Below, piece after piece: positions 27,461-36,893 of a stretch of DNA of 64,000 nt. This stretch comes from JANQPA01 sp964628385 (GTDB lineage Bacteria; Bacteroidota; Bacteroidia; Chitinophagales; Saprospiraceae), in contig CAZVOD010000013.1 in assembly GCA_964628385.1 (NCBI GenBank), positions 8,570 through 72,569 of the forward strand. The letters are read 5' to 3'. The notes beneath the pieces were generated by a model. The model did not search any database. It had not been told where the DNA came from and saw nothing but the letters and a program-made list of their open reading frames with translations. A program made the position numbers and the translations under genes. Position 1 is the stretch's first letter. Every line of letters begins with the position of its first letter.

Positions 27461-29320
27461 GTGGCTGATAATCATAAAAAACGATTTAGAAGTATACAAA
27501 TCATCTTTCTGCTATCAGCATTGGTGCTGGTTGGTAAGGCGATGCAACTGCAACTGATTGACAAAACTTTTCGCAGCAAAGCCAATGCTACAGCTATCGA
27601 AAAACTTACCGTTTATCCATCAAGGGGAGTGATTTATGACCGGGATACTTCTTTGCTGGTGGTCAATGACCCCATTTACGATCTTATGGTGACCTACAAT
27701 CAGGTCAGTCCAGAGATGGATACCGCCAAGTTTTGTGATCTGCTAAAGATTGATAGGGAATATTTCAAAGAGGCTCTTAATAAAAACTGGAGGAGCATCC
27801 GCTATGATAAGTCAGTACCTTTCGCATTTATGAACAAAATATCAGCCAAGCGCTTTGCTTCTTTCCAGGAAAGCATGTATGAATTTCCGGGCTTTTTTGT
27901 TCAGCTAAGGAACGTCCGTGGTTATCGAACGCCCATCGGCTCTCATGTTTTGGGTTACATCAGGGAGGTAAATAAAAGAGAAATTGATAAATACGATGGT
28001 GTCTATGCAGCTGGTGATTATATTGGCGCTACCGGCCTTGAAGCATCCTATGAAGAAAAACTCAGAGGAGAAAAAGGGGCTAAATACGTATTGAAAGATA
28101 AGTTGGGCCGGGTAGTAGATGCCTACAAGTCCAGCGACAAAGACGTTGACCCCAAATCAGGAACAGACCTGCTCAGTACCATTGACCTAGAGTTGCAGCA
28201 GTTTGGAGAGTTTCTTATGAAGAACAAACGCGGCAGTATCGTTGCTATAGAACCTGCCACAGGTGAAATCCTAGCAATGGTAAGTAGTCCTACTTACGAC
28301 CCTAATAAGCTGGTTATTGGTAATGAAAATAGAGGGAGAGAATACCTGCGGCTCAACAGAGATTCGCTCCGGCCACTTTTTAACAGAGCAGTGCTTGCTC
28401 AGTATCCTCCCGGCTCCTTATTCAAGCCTTTGGTAGCTTTGGTGGCCATGCAAAAGGAGGTATTATCAACAGATAAAACCATCCGCTGTGCCGGCGCTTA
28501 TTATCATAATGGAATTCGCTTGACCGGCTGCCATGGGCACCCTACCTGCACTAGCGTCTCAATGGCAATTCAGCACTCTTGCAATACTTATTTTGTAACG
28601 GTATTCCGAAATATTGTGGATCAGTATGGTTTCGATCAACCCAATATTGGCCTGGATACATTCAATGCTTATCTCGACCGTTTTGGTATGGGGCAAAAGC
28701 TAGGTATAGATTTTCCTACCGAAAAGGGAGGAAATTATCCCACGTCAAAATACTATACCGAATGGTTTAACCGACAACAGGAGGGCCAGCGATGGAACTC
28801 TCTTTGGATTCGCTCACTTGCCATAGGGCAGGGTGAAATCCAGATGACTAACCTGCAAATGGCCAATGCCGCTGCCGTGATTGCTAACCGAGGCTATTAT
28901 ATCGCACCCCATTTAGTGAAAGGCTACCTGGATAGTGAAGATCAAATAAACAGTAAATACAAAAAAAAGAACTTCGTAGGAATTGATACCGTCCATTTTA
29001 AACCAGTAGTAGATGGCATGGAACGAGCCGTACTAGCCGGAACTGCCCGATCAGCTTATATCCCCGATATACCAATATGCGGTAAAACCGGAACGGCCGA
29101 AAATGCAGGAAGTGACCACTCTATCTTTTTCTGTTTTGCTCCCAAAGAGAATCCTAAAATAGCGGTAGCTGTATATGTAGAAAATGCAGGGTTTGGAGGT
29201 ACTTATGCCGCTCCGATATCCAGCCTGATGATAGAAAAATACTTAAGGGGCTACATCAGCAAAGGCCGCCAATGGACTTACGACCGTATCGTGACTGCTG
29301 ACCTTCTAAATACTCAATAA
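27461..29320 (+). CDS. mrdA: Penicillin-binding protein 2
   Basis: This is the monofunctional class B transpeptidase of the elongasome. The 619-aa product starts at a GTG (27461), followed by a membrane anchor (residues 7-27). The N-terminal PBP dimer domain (YPSRGVIYDRD, HVLGYIREVNKRE) follows. The transpeptidase domain has the SxxK site in PPGSLFKP, the SxN site in HSCNTYF and the KTG site in CGKTGTAEN. It lies 37 bp after mreD. The rodA polymerase gene, often next, is absent; a convergent bshA follows instead. Confidence 0.93.
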   Translation: MADNHKKRFRSIQIIFLLSALVLVGKAMQLQLIDKTFRSKANATAIEKLTVYPSRGVIYDRDTSLLVVNDPIYDLMVTYNQVSPEMDTAKFCDLLKIDREYFKEALNKNWRSIRYDKSVPFAFMNKISAKRFASFQESMYEFPGFFVQLRNVRGYRTPIGSHVLGYIREVNKREIDKYDGVYAAGDYIGATGLEASYEEKLRGEKGAKYVLKDKLGRVVDAYKSSDKDVDPKSGTDLLSTIDLELQQFGEFLMKNKRGSIVAIEPATGEILAMVSSPTYDPNKLVIGNENRGREYLRLNRDSLRPLFNRAVLAQYPPGSLFKPLVALVAMQKEVLSTDKTIRCAGAYYHNGIRLTGCHGHPTCTSVSMAIQHSCNTYFVTVFRNIVDQYGFDQPNIGLDTFNAYLDRFGMGQKLGIDFPTEKGGNYPTSKYYTEWFNRQQEGQRWNSLWIRSLAIGQGEIQMTNLQMANAAAVIANRGYYIAPHLVKGYLDSEDQINSKYKKKNFVGIDTVHFKPVVDGMERAVLAGTARSAYIPDIPICGKTGTAENAGSDHSIFFCFAPKENPKIAVAVYVENAGFGGTYAAPISSLMIEKYLRGYISKGRQWTYDRIVTADLLNTQ

Positions 29321-29335
29321 AGTGGGGACTATTAC

Positions 29336-30478
29336 TTACCGGACACCGGTATAAACCGTCTTCATGATTTCTTCATAATAAGATTCGTAGTGCGGTAAGA
29401 TATTTGAAATATCAAAAGATTTAGCCTGCTCCAGAGCGTTTCTGCGAAATTCCAGGAGCATGTTTTCGTTCTTTAAAATATTGATGGCATTCCTCGCCAT
29501 ATCCTCCACATCCCCCACATCGCTCAAAAAGCCCGTCTTCCCATGAATATTAACTTCCGGCAATCCACCTGCATTAGTTGAAATAACCGGCACTTCACAA
29601 GCCATAGCTTCTAAAGCCGACAAACCAAAGCTTTCTTTCTGCGAAGGGATTAAGAACAAGTCTGATACTGCCAATAATTCTTCTACAGCATCCTGTTTGC
29701 CCAAAAAGCGGATTTCATCACATAATCTGAGTTTTCTGCATAACACTTCAGCCTTATTACGCTCTGGCCCATCCCCGATCAGTAATAGTTTGGACGGCAA
29801 CTCATTGTGAATGCGATCGAAAACATTTATGACATCTTCTATCCGCTTTACTTTTCTGAAGTTGGAAACGTGCGTAATGATGCGCTCGCCGTTAGGCGCA
29901 ATAGCCTTTTTAAAGTGATCTTTATTAAGGCGCTTAAAACGATCAAAATCAATGAAATTATAAATTACTTTTATATCTCTTTCTATGTTGAAATGATCTA
30001 AAGTATCCTGCTTCAAACTCTCAGATACAGCTGTTACACCATCTGATTTATTGATAGAAAAAGTGACTACCGGAGAGAAAACCTTATTCTTGCCCACCAG
30101 CGTTATATCCGTACCGTGCAGCGTAGTCACTACCGGGACATATCTGCCCTCTGTCAGTAATATTTTTTTGGCTAAATAAGCAACTGCCGCGTGCGGAATA
30201 GCATAGTGTACATGCAAAATATCCAGATTCTCATACTTCACTACATCAACCATCTTACTGGCCAGCATACTGTCATACGGCATATATTCAAAAAGTGGAT
30301 ACTCAGCAGTGTCCACTTCATGGTAAAAAACGTTTTCGTGAAATGCAGAAAGACGAGCCGGCCTCTTGTAAGTAATAAAATGAATCTCGTGCCCCAGCTT
30401 AGATAAGCCAATGCCAAGCTCTGTAGCCACAACGCCACTTCCTCCATATGTCGGGTAACAAACAACTCCTATTTTCAT
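29336..30478 (-). CDS. bshA: N-acetyl-alpha-D-glucosaminyl L-malate synthase
   Basis: BshA is a GT4 glycosyltransferase that joins UDP-GlcNAc and L-malate in the first step of bacillithiol synthesis. I set the start at the ATG at 30478 because the fold opens there with MKIGVVCYPTYGGSGVVATELG; the upstream extension to 30562 is unrelated. Motifs are HVHYAIPHA, TTLHGTDITLVG, HVSNFRKVKRIEDV and the GT4 donor site SQKESFGLSALEAMACE. The 380-aa length matches the family. bshB and bshC are not in the window. Confidence 0.9.
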   Translation of the reverse strand: MKIGVVCYPTYGGSGVVATELGIGLSKLGHEIHFITYKRPARLSAFHENVFYHEVDTAEYPLFEYMPYDSMLASKMVDVVKYENLDILHVHYAIPHAAVAYLAKKILLTEGRYVPVVTTLHGTDITLVGKNKVFSPVVTFSINKSDGVTAVSESLKQDTLDHFNIERDIKVIYNFIDFDRFKRLNKDHFKKAIAPNGERIITHVSNFRKVKRIEDVINVFDRIHNELPSKLLLIGDGPERNKAEVLCRKLRLCDEIRFLGKQDAVEELLAVSDLFLIPSQKESFGLSALEAMACEVPVISTNAGGLPEVNIHGKTGFLSDVGDVEDMARNAINILKNENMLLEFRRNALEQAKSFDISNILPHYESYYEEIMKTVYTGVR

Positions 30479-30619
30479 CAAAGAGAATTTGGTAGTAATG
30501 ATAGTGTAAAAAAGATACAAATGGATAAGGAAATGGTTTCGATTTATTCTTAAAACCCTCAAGTAATAAAAGGGCTATCGGCCAAAAGAACCTTCAGCAT
30601 AGAATAAGGTATGTAAAGG

Positions 30620-30659
30620 CTTCTGCCTCCCTGGAAATTAATTTTCAGGGAGGCAGAAG
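30620..30659 (-). terminator. 14-bp perfect palindromic hairpin after the large T9SS gene
   Basis: CTTCTGCCTCCCTG (30620-30633) pairs perfectly with CAGGGAGGCAGAAG (30646-30659). The AT loop can also pair partly. It lies 22 bp past the stop of the minus-strand T9SS gene and upstream of bshA on the same strand. Confidence 0.7.
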
Positions 30660-30681
30660 ATAAAATTCAGCTCGCTTGCTT

Positions 30682-33537
30682 TTAGTTTGCTTTGATCAAT
30701 TTCTTTACAACTCTCTCGCTTCCAATTTGAACAGCGATAAAGTATATGCCGGGGGACTTCCCGGACAGGTCAATATCTTCCCGAAGTATTTGAACCGTAT
30801 TATAATTGCGAGTCCAGATTACCTGGCCAACGATGTTCATTACGGCAACATTAACATTCTGACTTTCGCCAAGCTCAACGGTAAGCTGAGCGGACTGACG
30901 GGTAGGATTGGGGGCCAATACTACTGATGCCGGCTCTTCCTGTACTTCTTCGACGTCGGTTGTCAACCCAACCAATACTTCAGCAATATCTGTACAACCA
31001 AACCGGTCAGTGACAGTGACCGTGTATACCCCGGCTGTGATTTTTTCTATGGATTTTGTAGTGGCTCCATTGCTCCATCTGTAGGTGTAAGGGCCCACTC
31101 CGGCCTGTGCATCTACAGAAGCGATCCCGTTATCAGCATCTATACCCACTTGATCAATGGCGCTGGTAACCAGCTGTAGTGAAGCAGGACATCTGGTGAT
31201 GTTGATATTATCCAGCTCAAAGAAGTAAGCATCTGCTCCTCTATTGACCAGAAAGCGAAACCTGATATTTTCTCCGGCATAATTATCCAGGCGGATAACT
31301 ACTCTGGTAAAATTAGCTGTCGTTTCATGATTACTACTATTAATCATCAGTAGAGTATCATAGCTGGCTCCGCAGTCAGTGGTGGCCTGAACAAGCAGCT
31401 CGTCTCCATCATCCAACGGTTCTCCAGGGTTTTCCCCCGCTGCATTCGCCAAAAACCTATACTCGAAAACGAGACTGTCATTAGCCTCCACTATGCCCAA
31501 TAATGGCGTTATGCCTTCAAAAGCGTTATCGATATCACTCAGAGCATCTGACAAAACAAAGGAGGTATTTCTCACTGAATCCCTCACTACTTGTCCGTCA
31601 CTGATCCAGTTCTCTGGTAACCGGCCGCCTTCAAAGTCCTCTTGATAAGGCAACGGCTGTAAGGTTTGCAATCTTAAAGAAACTGTATCATTATTGGTAA
31701 ACTGATCTTGTTGATTAACAATCCAGGACCTTATGTTGATCATCGACTGGGCTTCAGAATCAAAAGGAGTCTCGAACTGATAAATAAAAGAATCTCCAGG
31801 CTCCAGAAGGATGTCATCGACTTCTTCAAAAACAGGAGTAGCTGCTCCAATCTGATAAGCAAGAGTCAAGCGCTCCACGGGGGTTGTTCCCAGGTTACTT
31901 GCTATCAATATCAGGGAATCAGAAGCAGCACCGCAAGCATCTTCTACAACATTACTCAGGTTAACTGCAGCTATATCATTTTCAAAGGGATTTCCAATAA
32001 ATATATTGTCAATACCGACGCCTTCGCTGGCAACACTAAAATCAGAATCGAAAACAAAGCGCAGGCGAACATCTTCAAAGCCTGCTGTAGCCTCTAGTAC
32101 ACTATAAGCATACCCCCATCCATCAAAGCCTACATCACCACTCCACCATTCGTTTTGATCATCATTATACCAGTTGACTGCATCAGCAGAACTGCTAACT
32201 CTTCGCCAGGTCTGGCCACCATCCGTACTGCTTTCCAGCCATAAGCGATCACAGCATTGCTCCGTTTCTACATAAAGAGAAAAAGAAATTCTGGGATCTT
32301 CCGTTAGCGTAGAAAAATTTAGGCAGGGAGAAACGAGGAAAGAAGACTCGGAGTCGTTGTAATTGCCTGAAAGGTCAGTTACCCAGGCATTTTGGCCCGT
32401 TGCTGCATCGGCGATCAGATTGCCGGATGGTTGCCCAAACTCCCAACTTGGATTCAGACTTTGCTCATCCACAAGCCATCCCTCAGCCCAATCTTCAAAA
32501 GAGGTAAAGTAAGGATAAGACGTTATGATGGGAATATTGACCACTGTCAGCTCTAGCGTATCGTTTTCATTATCGGAATCTCCATCTAGTTCTGTCCAGC
32601 TCTGTATGATATATTCACCAGGAACAGAAAAGTTGGTACGCGCATCAAAAAGAGCCAAATCAGAACTATCTTTACTCAATACGCCCGTGTAAAGCCCATC
32701 AGTGGGCATACTTACGCCAGCTCCCATACCATTGACCCCATAATTGAACGGAATGAGTGTTTGAGGATTACCTCCAAAATTACTGATCTCGACAATAACA
32801 GAATCTGTCGTAATACCACAGGCTGTCTGCGGTTTAATAATCCTGCTGATACCTACATCTACAGCGAAAACGGTAACAAACGAGAAAGGACCTACGATCA
32901 CGCTTTGATTATCCCCCTCGCATACTGTATTTATATAAAAATCATAGGCCGTATTTTCTAACAGGCCTTCCAGACGGATATTGTTTTGTGTTGTTTGGAC
33001 AATGGTACCCTGTCCTTGTGCAGGCGTAAAGCCTTCCAGTCCAAATTCCAGAAAATAAGACTGAGCAGTAGAGTCGGCAGGTATCCAACTGACATCGGCA
33101 AAATCGGCAAAAACGGCATCAATAAATACCTCCTCTTTATTGAGGGCTATACAAGAAGGACAAAAAAACCTTTCCTCAAAAGGCTCGCTCAGGCCAAGAA
33201 AATCCTCAAAATCTATTACCAACTCCCCATTAGGATCGAAGAAGGACCAGCTGACCTGTTCATCATCAAACCCTCTGGTATACTCAAGTAGTAAAGTATC
33301 GCCATCTGTAATAAAAATAGGAATACGTTCCAGCGCACCATTATCGTTAACACCGTCAAGGGTATAGAAATTTCGATCCCCATTAATAGTGAGTGCCAAA
33401 AAAGCCCCGTCCCAGCCATTTCCCGAGAGGCTGGACAACTCCAGGGTATATTCACAGCTTCTTGTCTGTGCAGTAGTAGTACGGCTAAAAAAGAAAATAA
33501 AAGAAAGGAAGAGCAAACAGGTATAAGTCCACTTCAT
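30682..33537 (-). CDS. Large secreted multidomain T9SS cargo with SprB-like repeat
   Basis: The product is 951 aa from the ATG at 33537, where a signal peptide begins (MKWTYTCLLFLSFIFFF, cleaved near TTTAQ); an upstream TTG-type frame adds 11 unlikely residues. In order: a beta domain, a fibronectin III-like segment (residues about 145-230), two repeats of the ACGxxxDS adhesion or CARDB-like type, MAM/jelly-roll-like blocks (VSPCLNFSTL, YDTLLMINSS), and one SprB-like repeat (YTYRWSNGATTKSIEKI, then GVYTVTVTDRFGC). The T9SS CTD starts VVLAPNPTRQSAQL. It is probably a surface adhesin or a gliding- or matrix-associated protein; the ligand is unknown. Confidence 0.82.
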   Translation of the reverse strand: MKWTYTCLLFLSFIFFFSRTTTAQTRSCEYTLELSSLSGNGWDGAFLALTINGDRNFYTLDGVNDNGALERIPIFITDGDTLLLEYTRGFDDEQVSWSFFDPNGELVIDFEDFLGLSEPFEERFFCPSCIALNKEEVFIDAVFADFADVSWIPADSTAQSYFLEFGLEGFTPAQGQGTIVQTTQNNIRLEGLLENTAYDFYINTVCEGDNQSVIVGPFSFVTVFAVDVGISRIIKPQTACGITTDSVIVEISNFGGNPQTLIPFNYGVNGMGAGVSMPTDGLYTGVLSKDSSDLALFDARTNFSVPGEYIIQSWTELDGDSDNENDTLELTVVNIPIITSYPYFTSFEDWAEGWLVDEQSLNPSWEFGQPSGNLIADAATGQNAWVTDLSGNYNDSESSFLVSPCLNFSTLTEDPRISFSLYVETEQCCDRLWLESSTDGGQTWRRVSSSADAVNWYNDDQNEWWSGDVGFDGWGYAYSVLEATAGFEDVRLRFVFDSDFSVASEGVGIDNIFIGNPFENDIAAVNLSNVVEDACGAASDSLILIASNLGTTPVERLTLAYQIGAATPVFEEVDDILLEPGDSFIYQFETPFDSEAQSMINIRSWIVNQQDQFTNNDTVSLRLQTLQPLPYQEDFEGGRLPENWISDGQVVRDSVRNTSFVLSDALSDIDNAFEGITPLLGIVEANDSLVFEYRFLANAAGENPGEPLDDGDELLVQATTDCGASYDTLLMINSSNHETTANFTRVVIRLDNYAGENIRFRFLVNRGADAYFFELDNINITRCPASLQLVTSAIDQVGIDADNGIASVDAQAGVGPYTYRWSNGATTKSIEKITAGVYTVTVTDRFGCTDIAEVLVGLTTDVEEVQEEPASVVLAPNPTRQSAQLTVELGESQNVNVAVMNIVGQVIWTRNYNTVQILREDIDLSGKSPGIYFIAVQIGSERVVKKLIKAN

Positions 33538-33889
33538 ATTACACAAAGGTTTTCTATTATCAAGCTGCAATAAAGTTAATTAAAATTTCAATACCATAAA
33601 TTTCAAAAGAAATTATCTTGTCTGCCAGCCGCTGTAATCTCATTATCTACCTAACTCAAAAGCAATCTATTATCTATGTCACACCTTTGCTTAATTATGT
33701 GAATACTTAAACCTTTTCAGAAGGCTACTGTTATTTCTACGATTTTGAAAAAAGTGCTTGAACTCAGGATTTTTTCTCGCAAATATAAAATTATTCTACT
33801 AGTTTAAAACAGGCATTCATACTCAAAGATTAGCAAATTCGAAAGGCTCTATTTTTTAAGTGGTATCATAACAAATTAAAAATTGCACT
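33538..33889. other. AT-rich divergent promoter region, no gene seen
   Basis: The roughly 350 bases between the minus-strand T9SS gene and the plus-strand MerR regulator are AT-rich with frequent stops. No exact TAnnTTTG element, RNA fold or ORF is convincing. Confidence 0.45.
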
Positions 33890-34801
33890 GTGGCGGTTTA
33901 TTCCATCAGAGACTTAGAAAAATTATCGGGGATCAAGGCTCATACGATACGTATCTGGGAGCAGCGCTACGGTATTATCACACCTCAACGTACTAAAACG
34001 AACATCCGTTACTACAAGGATGATGACCTCAAGTTTTTGCTGAATATTGCATTACTCAACAAGAATGGGATAAAAATCTCTAAAATTGCAAAGATGTCTG
34101 GAGGCGAGGTAGCCGAAAAAGTAGCTGCTATTTCTGAGATCAATTTTGAATATGGAACTCAGTTAGATGCGCTAACCATTTCAATGATTGAAATGGACGA
34201 GTTGAAGTTTGATCGCATTGTTACGACCAATATTCAACAGTTGGGTTTTGAAAGAACAATGCTGGAAGTTATATATCCTTTTTTGGATAAGCTCAGTGTA
34301 CTATGGCTCACTGGTTCCATAAATCCGGTGCAGGAGAACTTTATGAGCTACCTTATCCGCCAAAAAATAATCGCGGCTATTGACCAGGAGTCTCTTCCTA
34401 CCGCCAAAAATGTAAAGAAATTTATGATTTTTCTCCCCGAAGGAGAAAAACAGGAGTTGAGCTTGCTCTTCATGCACTACCTGCTCAAATCCAGAAAAAA
34501 TCACGTCATATATATAGGGCAGGACATTTCTCTCATTGATCTGAAAGATGCCTATAATATCCATCGGCCGGATTATATCTTCACTATGATCACCGAGACT
34601 TTTGCCAAGGAGCCCGTTCAAAGCTATATTGATCGGCTAGCGGATACTGCCAAGGAGTCCTCTATTCTGCTATCTGGCTATCAGGTAGTTGCTCAGCATG
34701 TAGACCTTCCGCCTAATGCCTCTATACTGAGGAGCCTCGATCAAACTATTGATTTTTTAAATAAACTTAACCACCAGTACAACAAAGAGTTACAAGATTA
34801 A
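33890..34801 (+). CDS. MerR-family regulator with degenerate B12-binding domain
   Basis: This 303-aa protein starts at a GTG (33890). A MerR winged helix fills residues 1-70 (YSIRDLEKLSGIKAHTIRIW, then EQRYG). The rest resembles the cobalamin-binding part of CarH-type photoreceptors, with a four-helix cap and a Rossmann fold (VIYIGQDISLIDLKDA). Two cobalamin signatures are changed. The cap motif W-x9-EH reads W139 and then E149-N150. The cobalt-ligand motif ExHE reads EKQE, with Gln188 in place of His. It has probably lost B12 binding. The regulated genes are unknown; it is transcribed alone. Confidence 0.8.
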   Translation: MAVYSIRDLEKLSGIKAHTIRIWEQRYGIITPQRTKTNIRYYKDDDLKFLLNIALLNKNGIKISKIAKMSGGEVAEKVAAISEINFEYGTQLDALTISMIEMDELKFDRIVTTNIQQLGFERTMLEVIYPFLDKLSVLWLTGSINPVQENFMSYLIRQKIIAAIDQESLPTAKNVKKFMIFLPEGEKQELSLLFMHYLLKSRKNHVIYIGQDISLIDLKDAYNIHRPDYIFTMITETFAKEPVQSYIDRLADTAKESSILLSGYQVVAQHVDLPPNASILRSLDQTIDFLNKLNHQYNKELQD

Positions 34802-34880
34802 GCATCTTCCTTATTGCTGTACATAAGGGCTCATTATTATAACTTGAACTTTTTACCTACCTTAATGGACAGTAAAGTAA

Positions 34881-35063
34881 GAGCGTGTTTGGAATTTGCT
34901 TTTGATGCCGAAAATAAATTTGGGACGATGAAAATGAAGCTGTTTTTGAGTTGCATAGTAGGGCTATGGAGCGAAAAAAAGCTGAAATATCTTGTCCCGC
35001 TGAAAGCGGGAAGCGTTATTCTAAATGTATTTGCAGGCCAAAAGGTAAAATCCAAACACGCTC
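34881..35063. repeat. 183-bp MITE-like element with terminal inverted repeats
   Basis: GAGCGTGTTTGGA (34881-34893) is matched exactly by its reverse complement TCCAAACACGCTC (35051-35063). Similarity continues inward for about 12 more bases with mismatches. A CCCGCT/AGCGGG hairpin with a 3-nt loop lies inside at 34996-35010. There is no credible gene in the element. Terminal inverted repeats with no transposase suggest a non-autonomous insertion. No target duplication is clear. Confidence 0.55.
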
Positions 35064-35105
35064 AAAGACCTTAACTGAGGATATCGCCTTTAAGCCAGAT
35101 TCAGG

Positions 35106-36893
35106 ATGGAATTCAGAAGACTTTTTGAGCTGTTCAATTATCAAAAGCTAATGTATGCCCAGAAGATCGCATTAGCACGAAAGCAAGAACTCAGTTGGCG
35201 GAGCTATTCTACTGATGAGTGTATTGCAATGGTCAATCAGGTGAGCGCCGGCCTACTGGAACTGGGCTTAAAAAAAGGCGAAAAAGCAGCTATTATAGCA
35301 CATACGCCCGATCCTAAATGGACTTTCCTTGACTTTGGCATGCAGCAGATAGGTATTGTTGTTGTTCCGCTTTCTGCCACCTTTCCCGATGAGCAATTAG
35401 CTGAAATCCTAAAAGAGGCCCATATCAAAATAGCCTTTGTTTCTAACAGGGAGCTATTCCAACGCCTAGAAAAGCTACAAAATGAGCTGGCTAACCTTGA
35501 GCAAGTCTATACCTGGCACCAACTCCCTGATATTCCGGGTTGGGATGATTTTATAACGGTGTCTACTGAAAAACATACAGAAAAGTTTCAGCACCTTCGT
35601 GCCTCTATTCACGAGGATGACCTGGCAACCATAGTGTACACTTCCGGCACTACAGACCGGCCCAAGGGAGTGATGCTTTCCCACAAGAATATCATCTCTA
35701 ACATCAAAGGTATCATGGAGCTTGTTCCCGTTAATTGTGATAAACGAGTGATCAGCTACTTGCCGCTGAATTTTATTTTTGAAAGAGTAGTTACTTACGT
35801 TTATATAGCTGTGGGTGCCTCAATTTATTATCCAAAAGAGTATAGCATTCTCGGAGAACAACTTAAACTTATAAAGCCTCATTTCTTTACTGCCGTTCCC
35901 AAAACCATTGAAGATTTTTATGTGGAGCTCATGGTAAGGGCAGATGCCGGTGACGTTTTGAGAAAAAAACTCAATGACTGGGCTTTCAGAGTAGGAGCCC
36001 AATATGATGACAAAAGAAACCTTTCCTTCACCTATTGGCTGCAATTGGTTTTTGCCAACCTATTTGTATTTAGATGGTGGAGAAAAATATTTGGCGGACA
36101 GTTAGAAGGTATCATTTGTGGGGCAGCCAACCTCAATACAGATATCGTCCGTACGTTTTCCGCTGCCAATATAGAAGTCAGAGAAGGCTATGGCCTCACC
36201 GAAACTTCGCCCGTTGTAAGCCTGAATGGCTTTGAAACCCAAAATAACCGATTCGGAACCGTCGGAATGGCACTGAAAGAAACAAAGGTAAAAATAGATC
36301 AGCTACCTGAACAGGAGGCTGTAGGCGAAATACTCGTGAAAGGCCCGGGAGTAATGCTTGGCTATTTCAATAATCCAAAGCTGACCCAACAGATGTACAA
36401 CCAGGATGGTTGGCTTAAAACCGGAGATGTAGGTGAGCTTGTTGATGATCAGTTCATTCGATTGATTGGTCGAAAATCGAGTTTCTCAAAATTGACCAAT
36501 GGTACTGGCTATTTTCCAGAACAAATTGAGAAAGCCCTCAAGTCTTCCCCTTTGATATACAGTTCTTTGGTTGTTGGAAATAAACGGCCGTTTATTTCGG
36601 CTATCATCCTGCCCAATTTCAAGATACTTAGGAGCTGGTGCAAGTCGAACAGTACAGCGTGGACAGCTCCGCAATTTATGATCTTACAAGAAAAGGTGAT
36701 TGCATTATACCAGCAAGAAATCGCCCTGATCAACCAATCTTTTAGGCCGGAACTGAGAGTCGAAAATTTTTTGCTTACTTTCAAAAATTGGAACATCTTT
36801 AATGGCGAAACAACGGCTTCCAAAAAGGAAGTCAGAGATACCATCATCCATAATTATTCATCAGAAATAGAAAAATTATATCCAAAATCATGA
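35106..36893 (+). CDS. AMP-dependent synthetase, long-chain fatty acid-CoA ligase type
   Basis: This 595-aa adenylate-forming enzyme should activate a fatty acid to acyl-AMP and then acyl-CoA. The nucleotide loop reads YTSGTTDRPKGVMLSHKN, with Asp replacing the glycine usual in TSGTTGxPKG. Further motifs are REGYGLTETSPV and WLKTGDVGEL, and the C-terminal lysine segment GETTASKKEVR. The length and FERVVTYVYIAVG segment fit the long-chain (FadD15/ACSL-like) group. The substrate is not fixed by sequence. Its stop overlaps the start of the following CotH-like gene (ATGA). Confidence 0.85.
   Translation: MEFRRLFELFNYQKLMYAQKIALARKQELSWRSYSTDECIAMVNQVSAGLLELGLKKGEKAAIIAHTPDPKWTFLDFGMQQIGIVVVPLSATFPDEQLAEILKEAHIKIAFVSNRELFQRLEKLQNELANLEQVYTWHQLPDIPGWDDFITVSTEKHTEKFQHLRASIHEDDLATIVYTSGTTDRPKGVMLSHKNIISNIKGIMELVPVNCDKRVISYLPLNFIFERVVTYVYIAVGASIYYPKEYSILGEQLKLIKPHFFTAVPKTIEDFYVELMVRADAGDVLRKKLNDWAFRVGAQYDDKRNLSFTYWLQLVFANLFVFRWWRKIFGGQLEGIICGAANLNTDIVRTFSAANIEVREGYGLTETSPVVSLNGFETQNNRFGTVGMALKETKVKIDQLPEQEAVGEILVKGPGVMLGYFNNPKLTQQMYNQDGWLKTGDVGELVDDQFIRLIGRKSSFSKLTNGTGYFPEQIEKALKSSPLIYSSLVVGNKRPFISAIILPNFKILRSWCKSNSTAWTAPQFMILQEKVIALYQQEIALINQSFRPELRVENFLLTFKNWNIFNGETTASKKEVRDTIIHNYSSEIEKLYPKS

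Noticed and set aside
30682..33537. Several plus-strand frames inside the large T9SS gene
   Set aside because: They are antisense shadows with no signal, fold or start context.
34814..35074. Overlapping frames on both strands in the ligase upstream region
   Set aside because: They span the inverted-repeat element and have no family features.
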